DNA of 64,000 nt, taken from NCBI RefSeq assembly GCF_017315725.1, contig NZ_JAFLRG010000001.1, positions 1-64,000 on the forward strand, read 5' to 3'. The notes under the pieces are model-generated. The model did no database searches. It was not told where the DNA came from and saw only the letters and a list, made by a program, of their open reading frames with translations. The position numbers and the translations under genes are program-made. The first letter of the stretch is position 1. The number at the start of each line of letters is the position of its first letter. This DNA is from Trinickia acidisoli (GTDB taxonomy: Bacteria > Pseudomonadota > Gammaproteobacteria > Burkholderiales > Burkholderiaceae). This document shows positions 59,087 through 64,000 of this stretch, one piece after another.

Positions 59087-60325
59087 TCAGGCTCGTTTGC
59101 GACGAAACGAGGCGAACAGGTTGCGGCGCATGTCCTGAAGCTGCTGGGCGGCCTGGGAGTCGGTCATGGCCATGGCAGTGTCGCTAAGGGTCTGGGCGGT
59201 GACGCCGGGCTTGAGGTACTGCTCGAAATCCGGGATCGAGCGCAGCCGGTCCCACGGCGTCATGATCCGCTCGCTCGGGTAGCTCTTGCGGATGCGCCCA
59301 CGTGCATCCACCGTGTCCACGGCGAAGTAACAGGGCCGGTGGAAGTTCAGGTACGGATTGAGCGCCTGTTCGTGGAAGCGGTTGATCGCCGCGGCATGCC
59401 TCTGCGGGATGTGCCCATAGCCGATGAGCTTGCGAACGACCGCGCCGTTCTTGCACTCGGCCAGTGCGTTGTCGTTGGTCTGGCGCGGGCGTGAGCGGGT
59501 GAACTCGATGCGCAACTTCTCGAGCAGGCCAGCCACGTCGCGGTTGATGTACTCGCTACCACCGTCAGAGTGAAAGCCGCGCACCACGAACGGAAAACTC
59601 TGGAGCATCAGCGCGATGACCGGCAGCAGGTACGCCTCGCTGATGCGCTCGACAGCGGCCACGACCTCCCATTGCGTGACGATGTCCACCGCGTTGACGT
59701 GATAGACGCCCTTGACGCCGTCCTGATCGCCTTGATGGACCGTATCGATACGGATATAACCGGGCAGGCCTTCAGGCGCCGGCGCCTTCCTCACGGCGAT
59801 CTGCACCGGGCTGGGCCGCGTCTTCGTCCATGTGAGGCGCCGCTGGCGGTACGCCTGGCCCGCGCGCAAGTTGTATAGGTGCGACACGGAAATGTGCGAC
59901 AAGCGTTCGTAGCGCGCATCGCCATACACCTGGCAGGCCCGCCGCGCCAGCGCCCGCGTGGCCGCCCCCGAGAGCGTGTCGTGCAGGCTGTCCAGTTCGA
60001 CCAGCAAGGCGACATCCTCGTCCGTGTAGCGACGTGGGAATTGGGTGCGCGTGCCGCGTTCACGCTGCTCGAGCGTGCCGCTCTCGCGGTACTGCGCAAT
60101 GAGTCGAATGACGTGGGCACGTGAGTAGCCCGAGACCCGCTGCACATAGGCGAACAGCAGCCCGCGCTCACCGCGAGACCGCCGAAAATAGCCGAACCAA
60201 CGCAGCGTGCGCTCAACGAACCGTCGTCGCTCAGCCTCGTCCTGAACGACGTGCAGCTCAACGTCGCAGACCCCCGCCAGGAACTCCCGGACTTGCCCGA
60301 TCGTCTCCAGCCTTGTCGTATTCAT
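59087..60325 (-). CDS. DDE (rve-type) transposase
   Basis: The 412-aa product starts MNTTRLETIGQVREFLAGVC, has an HTH region (VSGYSRAHVIRLIAQYRESG), then an integrase core. The catalytic Asp is in IRIDTVHQGDQDG (~168), the second Asp in GFHSDGGSEYIN (~227), and the Glu in NALAECKNGAVVRKL (~260). The set is intact, so the enzyme could be active. The longer frame from 60421 overlaps the IS end repeats and is rejected. Confidence 0.88.
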   Translation of the reverse strand: MNTTRLETIGQVREFLAGVCDVELHVVQDEAERRRFVERTLRWFGYFRRSRGERGLLFAYVQRVSGYSRAHVIRLIAQYRESGTLEQRERGTRTQFPRRYTDEDVALLVELDSLHDTLSGAATRALARRACQVYGDARYERLSHISVSHLYNLRAGQAYRQRRLTWTKTRPSPVQIAVRKAPAPEGLPGYIRIDTVHQGDQDGVKGVYHVNAVDIVTQWEVVAAVERISEAYLLPVIALMLQSFPFVVRGFHSDGGSEYINRDVAGLLEKLRIEFTRSRPRQTNDNALAECKNGAVVRKLIGYGHIPQRHAAAINRFHEQALNPYLNFHRPCYFAVDTVDARGRIRKSYPSERIMTPWDRLRSIPDFEQYLKPGVTAQTLSDTAMAMTDSQAAQQLQDMRRNLFASFRRKRA

Positions 60326-60369
60326 GTCGATCACCATCGCGCAATGATCGACCCCTAAAACTCCCCGCT

Positions 60370-60425
60370 CAGACTCCTTTGCCGTTGGAATCACGCCGCC
60401 CCGCCCAGACTCCTTTGCCATTGGA
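60370..60425. repeat. Two 20-bp direct repeats at the right IS end
   Basis: CAGACTCCTTTGCCGTTGGA (60370-60389) and CAGACTCCTTTGCCATTGGA (60406-60425) differ by one base and are 36 bp apart. They are probable transposase binding sites or a duplicated terminus. Confidence 0.8.
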
Positions 60426-60517
60426 CAAGGCTCGCGATGGACGCGTTAGGCGAAACCGGGTATGCTCTCGGTCTCGCTCGGCGCCGCGCCCTTTGGCCGC
60501 GACGCCTCCACGCCGAA

Positions 60518-60593
60518 GCGCCCGTAGCTCAATGGATAGAGTACTGCCCTCCGAAGGCAGGGGTTGCTGGTTCGATCCCAGCCGGGCGCGCCA
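60518..60593 (+). tRNA. tRNA-Arg (anticodon CCG)
   Basis: Acceptor arm GCGCCCG pairs with CGGGCGC. The D-arm GCTCAATGGATAGAGT, anticodon arm CTGCC-CTCCGAA-GGCAG (anticodon CCG), T-arm GCTGG-TTCGATC-CCAGC, discriminator G and encoded CCA are all present. It is the integration target of the downstream island, whose integrase gene starts 107 bp after it. Confidence 0.97.
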
Positions 60594-60615
60594 AGTAGAA
60601 TCAAGGGGTTAGCAA
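60574..60615. other. Putative attachment site (tRNA-proximal end of the island)
   Basis: The 3' half of the tRNA gene followed directly by an integrase gene is the standard arrangement of attL for tRNA-targeting tyrosine recombinases. The core repeat is expected within the tRNA 3' end. The matching copy at the far end lies outside this window, so the boundaries are estimated. Confidence 0.5.
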
Positions 60616-60699
60616 TAATTCCGAGATTTGTTCCTCGCCCGCTTTCCGAGGTTCCCGTAATTTTTCCGTAACAGCGTTACGGAGGGAGAAACGGGAAGC

Positions 60700-61767
60700 A
60701 TGGCAAGTATCATCAAGCGCTCCAGTCGGGGCACAACCAAATTCGAAGCCGCGATCAGAAAGCGCGGTGGCGTATCGGTCTCCAAGACTTTTTCGTCACG
60801 TCGTGAAGCCCTGGCTTGGGCAGCGACCATCGAGAGCGAAATTGCGCGCGGCGCATTCGTTGATCGCTCTAGCGCCGAGCGCAACACCTTTGGAGATCTG
60901 CTGGAGCGGTATGGGTGTGAGATTTCGCCATCAAAAAAAGGTGGCTCTCTCGAGATCTTGCGCATTCGGTGCCTTCTTGCCGATCCGTTGGCGCAAATCA
61001 AGGTCGCGGCGCTTACCGGGGCGCATATCGCTCAATTCCGCGACCGGCGGTTAGCTGGGGATTCGAAACGTAAGGCCGTCTCCGGCTCTACGGTCAATCG
61101 CGAGCTTACCTTGATTAGCCATGTGCTCAGCATCGCTAGCAAGGAGTGGGGCGTCCATGTCCATATCAATCCGGTTTCCCAAATTCGGCGTCCGCGCGAA
61201 AACCGCGCACGCACTCGCCGGCTTGGCGGTGACGAAGAGGTACGCTTGCTTGCTGAATTGGAACTGAATCCAGAAGACGTCGTTCGTGGTTATGGACGCG
61301 GAGGCTGTCGAGGTTGCCGCAACGAATATATGCGGCCGATCGTCATCTTGGCAGTCGAAACGGCGATGCGACGGGGCGAACTTCTGTCGCTGCAATGGAG
61401 TGACGTGTTCCTTGAGGATCGCTATGTCCGGCTCTACGACACCAAGAATGGCGAGGCGAGGGATGTTCCGTTGTCGTCACGCGCCTTCCAAACGTTGACC
61501 GAATTGTTGGCGAAGCATCGGCCTGGGGGCGGACGAGTCTTTTCGGTGTCAGCCGAGGCCCTGAAGCAATCATTTGTCCGAGCCTGTGAGCGCGCGGGGA
61601 TCCGCGATCTTCGGTTCCACGACCTACGGCACGAGGCCACATCCCGCATTGCGGAACGACTCGACAACGTCCTCGAACTCTCGTCCGTCACGGGGCACAA
61701 GACCGTGCAGATGTTGAAGCGCTACTACCACCCGCGAGCATCCGACTTGGCCAAGAAACTGGGCTAG
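60700..61767 (+). CDS. Tyrosine recombinase (island integrase)
   Basis: The 355-aa product has an N-terminal arm/core-binding part (FGDLLERYGCEISPSKKGGS) and a catalytic domain with the full active site: Arg in ETAMRRGELLSL (~222), Lys in YDTKNGEARDVPL (~247), His-x2-Arg in FHDLRHEATSRI (~307), His in VTGHKTVQ and Tyr in LKRYYHPRA (~342). It also carries CRGCRN, a CxxC-like insert at ~203-206. It drives integration and excision at the adjacent tRNA-Arg. All catalytic residues are intact. Confidence 0.93.
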   Translation: MASIIKRSSRGTTKFEAAIRKRGGVSVSKTFSSRREALAWAATIESEIARGAFVDRSSAERNTFGDLLERYGCEISPSKKGGSLEILRIRCLLADPLAQIKVAALTGAHIAQFRDRRLAGDSKRKAVSGSTVNRELTLISHVLSIASKEWGVHVHINPVSQIRRPRENRARTRRLGGDEEVRLLAELELNPEDVVRGYGRGGCRGCRNEYMRPIVILAVETAMRRGELLSLQWSDVFLEDRYVRLYDTKNGEARDVPLSSRAFQTLTELLAKHRPGGGRVFSVSAEALKQSFVRACERAGIRDLRFHDLRHEATSRIAERLDNVLELSSVTGHKTVQMLKRYYHPRASDLAKKLG

Positions 61768-61845
61768 ATACTTTTTCCGACGCGGCTCGCTGACCGGTGT
61801 AACGGGCCGGCGAGCCAGACCACCACCTTTTGAAGAGGTGAAGTC

Positions 61846-62070
61846 ATGGCTGCACGAATTCGAACGGCCCACCCGCTGGCATCGGTCCCGATCGACAGCG
61901 ATCTAGCTGTCATTTTCGAGACGGAAGACTTGCTGCTCGCGACTGTCACGCGATTGCAAGATCTAGCTGAATGCTCAAAGGATTTTCCACTTGTGGTGGC
62001 TTATCTGACCGGCTTACTTGAGCAACGATTGTTCGGCAAAGCATCTGATTGCATTCGGCACCGTGGGTGA
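61846..62070 (+). CDS. 74-aa unknown protein in the island
   Basis: The product (MAARIRTAHPLASVPIDSDL…LLLATVTRLQDLAECSKDFPLVVAYLTGLLEQRL) is a small, mostly helical acidic protein. GAAGAGGTGAAG lies just before the ATG at 61846, a good ribosome site. It is 78 bp after the integrase and convergent with the STAND NTPase gene. No family is recognised; an excisionase is unlikely because no HTH is evident. Confidence 0.6.
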   Translation: MAARIRTAHPLASVPIDSDLAVIFETEDLLLATVTRLQDLAECSKDFPLVVAYLTGLLEQRLFGKASDCIRHRG

Positions 62071-62147
62071 ATTGGTCGCGCCCATACCGTCGAAGGTTGA
62101 TTTGAAGTAAAGGTGTTGGCCAACTCATTCCGGGCGGCAGCCGCGTC

Positions 62148-64000
62148 TCATATATGTTTTTCCAAGTCCGCGAAGAACAAGACCACCTCCTGATCGCACT
62201 CGCTTTCAGCAAGGAGTCTCTCTGGTTGTTTGAGGTGATAGAAGTCTGACCGACGCCCGGATGCATCGCGCTTTTCAACGCGTAAAAAGTTATGGTTCAC
62301 CAGCACCTTACTCAGCGTCGGCCAATTGGAATCGCGCAAAATCCGCTCCGACTGAATGTCGTCATCACCCGCGCGCAGCCAATATTGGCGGACCCGGCAG
62401 GCTCGACCGAGCAACGCGTAGATGCCATGCTGTCGCACCTTATTGGACACGACAGAGTTTGCCGGAGAGCCGCTCGCGCGCCCCCGTACGTCGAGCCAAT
62501 CGGCTATTTTGCCCGCATCGGTGATTTGTTCGCCCGCGCCGTTGGTAAGGACAGTCGGATTGGGAAATGACGTCGAGAATCGCGATCCTTCGTCAGCGAT
62601 CAGACTTGTGATGCTGCAGTCGTTGAACTCAACCGATGTAAGGTCGGCCAGTCTGCAGTCCAACTGATTGACAACAACGGATGAAAATTTGGCCGGGCCA
62701 GCGGTGCCGCGGGCGATCGCATCGTCAAGCTGAAGGGTGCTAAAGTGAACGGCGTCTTCTGCATTCACGGTCTGCAGCGCCGCTAAGAGCAATGCTCCAA
62801 GGTTTCTCGCACCTCTATCGATGTTTGTATATTGTTGAGCCAAGCCCTGTGCCCGAATAAGGAAGTTGCGCATTGTCTGCGGCTTCGCAGAACCATATTC
62901 TGACGCGACGTCGACGAACGTGATCAAAAATTCGGGACCCAGAATATTCCGTCGGATAAATTTAGGAACTTCCCCTCGAGCCAAGGCTTCGATTGCCACT
63001 CTTGCGAGATAGTAATTCTGAAGGTAAGTGTGTAGGAACGTCTTGTATCCAGGCCTTTCATCGTTGACAAGGAGTGCCACCACGGATGCGCGGTTTTTGA
63101 TCAACCCCACAATGTCAGCTGGGTAGCCATCGCCTAAGGCAGCTTCGGCGGTCCAGGCGAGCGTGCTTCCGTCAAGCGCCTCGCTCTGCATGTCTGCCAT
63201 TTCTCTGGCTACCTCTAGGAGAAAATTATCGAGGAAATTCTCGATCTGCTCCGATTGCAGCACCGCTTGAACTGCTTTTCCAAAAAGATTTGCCTCGCGG
63301 CTTAGTATTCCGCGCATCAAAAAGGGCGTGAGGTACCGCACATGCGTGCCTTTTATATCCTTCGGTTTCACGCGTTCAGCGAGAAGTCGTAGGAATACCG
63401 GCCTCAGAGCAAACGAGCCCTCCTCCAGCAGAACTGAGATCGAAGGAATGCCGAAGCTCGCCTCACCCCACGCTTCGTGTGTCGACAGCCAACTTTTCGC
63501 TTGCTCAGCGGTGGGGGCTTGCATCGTGATGCCGCTAACCAAGTCAACACCTTCTCGCAAGCTGTTGACGTCTTTCATTATGCGATCACGCCCGATGAAC
63601 GTGTCCCTACCCGCAAGGATTAGCGTCCCTAGACCGCGGGCGCTTTTTATCAGTTCGCTGAGTTGTGCCCAAGCCGTCTCGTAGCCGTTGGGATCTCCAA
63701 GTTCGTCGAAACCATCGATTGCGGCCATGATCAAGCCGTGACGCACGAGCACGGGGACTTGGTCGTACGTGACGTTAGAACGAATCGTCTGCAGACTGAA
63801 GGCCATAAGATCGTCGAGATTAGATAGCACTCGACCTCTGCTTTTTACGTGCAAAATCACGGGGCGCGGCGCAGTTTTGTACGATTCAGCCCGAAGCAGC
63901 GCTAGCTCGGAAATGAGGTACGTTTTACCTATGCCAGCAGGCCCATCAAGGACGATCACTTCCGTAGCGTCCTGTGGGCGTTCATCGACGCCGATTAACG
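62148..64000 (-). CDS. STAND/NACHT-like NTPase (5' end outside window)
   Basis: The frame is open to the window edge (…LIGVDERPQDATEVIVLDGP), so the N-terminal effector part is missing. From GTG 63959, the P-loop GPAGIGKTYL is at residues 6-15, Walker B LIMAAIDGFDEL at 76-87, and the sensor-like LILAGRDTF at 113-121. A NACHT-style helical segment follows (FLHTYLQNYYLARVAIEALA, ~308-327). A short pentapeptide-like stretch (CRLADLTSVEFNDCSITSLI, 435-454) and a C-terminal winged-helix-like region (SKVLVNHNFLRVEKRDASGR) complete it. STAND NTPases in such islands often sense phage and trigger cell death. AT content is higher than in the flanking chromosome, as expected of transferred DNA. Confidence 0.75.
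   Translation of the reverse strand, partial: LIGVDERPQDATEVIVLDGPAGIGKTYLISELALLRAESYKTAPRPVILHVKSRGRVLSNLDDLMAFSLQTIRSNVTYDQVPVLVRHGLIMAAIDGFDELGDPNGYETAWAQLSELIKSARGLGTLILAGRDTFIGRDRIMKDVNSLREGVDLVSGITMQAPTAEQAKSWLSTHEAWGEASFGIPSISVLLEEGSFALRPVFLRLLAERVKPKDIKGTHVRYLTPFLMRGILSREANLFGKAVQAVLQSEQIENFLDNFLLEVAREMADMQSEALDGSTLAWTAEAALGDGYPADIVGLIKNRASVVALLVNDERPGYKTFLHTYLQNYYLARVAIEALARGEVPKFIRRNILGPEFLITFVDVASEYGSAKPQTMRNFLIRAQGLAQQYTNIDRGARNLGALLLAALQTVNAEDAVHFSTLQLDDAIARGTAGPAKFSSVVVNQLDCRLADLTSVEFNDCSITSLIADEGSRFSTSFPNPTVLTNGAGEQITDAGKIADWLDVRGRASGSPANSVVSNKVRQHGIYALLGRACRVRQYWLRAGDDDIQSERILRDSNWPTLSKVLVNHNFLRVEKRDASGRRSDFYHLKQPERLLAESECDQEVVLFFADLEKHI

Larger units (their letters stand above)
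58942..60425 (-). mobile_element. Insertion sequence with DDE transposase
   Basis: The left end reads TCCAATCCTGAGATGAGTCT (58942-58961). The right end, read inward on the minus strand, is TCCAATGGCAAAGGAGTCTG, so both share TCCAAT…GAGTCTG. Both ends also have TT(C/T)AGGGGTCG further in. At the right end the 20-bp motif occurs twice (60370-60389 and 60406-60425, one mismatch). The element is about 1.48 kb with one gene. No target-site duplication was identified. The exact ends and family are not settled. Confidence 0.65.

Noticed and set aside
61946..62278. 110-aa minus-strand frame overlapping the small island gene and the NTPase 3' end
   Set aside because: It overlaps two better-supported genes and has no ribosome site of note.

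Overview
The window is GC-rich (roughly 64 % by eye), densely coded chromosomal DNA of a Burkholderiaceae bacterium (Paraburkholderia/Trinickia/Burkholderia type). This rests on the dnaA-dnaN-gyrB block at the left edge, a glycine riboswitch ahead of gcvTHP, H-NS proteins of the Burkholderia type, and many LysR and AraC regulators. No species is claimed.

Layout. 1-4970: replication genes dnaA (5' cut by the window edge), dnaN and gyrB. 4971-7850: an accessory patch with a truncated transposase-like fragment, a gene cut at that junction, a two-TM protein, a gene interrupted by one amber codon, an H-NS protein with two DNA-binding motifs and a tiny basic protein. 8071-18360: an LpxL-like acyltransferase, an NTF2-like protein, an MHS transporter with an M20 peptidase and a divergent LysR gene, an atypical SDR with a divergent LysR gene, an AraC regulator divergent from a cytochrome P450, and a T6SS-effector-like tail fragment. 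18386-20341: a shortened haemagglutinin/GLUG adhesin and a DUF4160/DUF2442 pair.

20427-31813 is a D-xylose catabolic block. It has an ABC importer (xylFGH), xylose dehydrogenase, xylonolactonase, xylonate dehydratase, a FAH-type 2-keto-3-deoxyxylonate dehydratase, a divergent XylR regulator and aldose 1-epimerase. Together these give a Weimberg-type oxidative route to alpha-ketoglutarate semialdehyde; the last dehydrogenase is not in the window. 31824-33288: vapBC and an unknown protein. 33473-41387: a minisatellite, a tandem glycine riboswitch, gcvT-gcvH-gcvP, an alginate-lyase-like protein and L-serine deaminase, which fits glycine cleavage feeding serine to pyruvate.

41447-58694 is mixed: a DUF3626-like protein, a TPP enzyme, a zinc-ribbon membrane protein divergent from a TPR protein, an MFS exporter with DUF2784, an EamA transporter, an orphan squalene/phytoene synthase, a FitAB-type toxin-antitoxin pair, a lipoprotein, a Gfo/Idh/MocA oxidoreductase, rep helicase and a dihaem cytochrome c. 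58942-60425 is an insertion sequence.

The right end (60518-64000) is the start of a genomic island: tRNA-Arg(CCG), a tyrosine integrase, a small unknown gene, and a convergent STAND/NACHT-like NTPase that runs off the edge. The last is the best candidate for an undescribed (probably anti-phage) system, but its N-terminal part lies outside the window.
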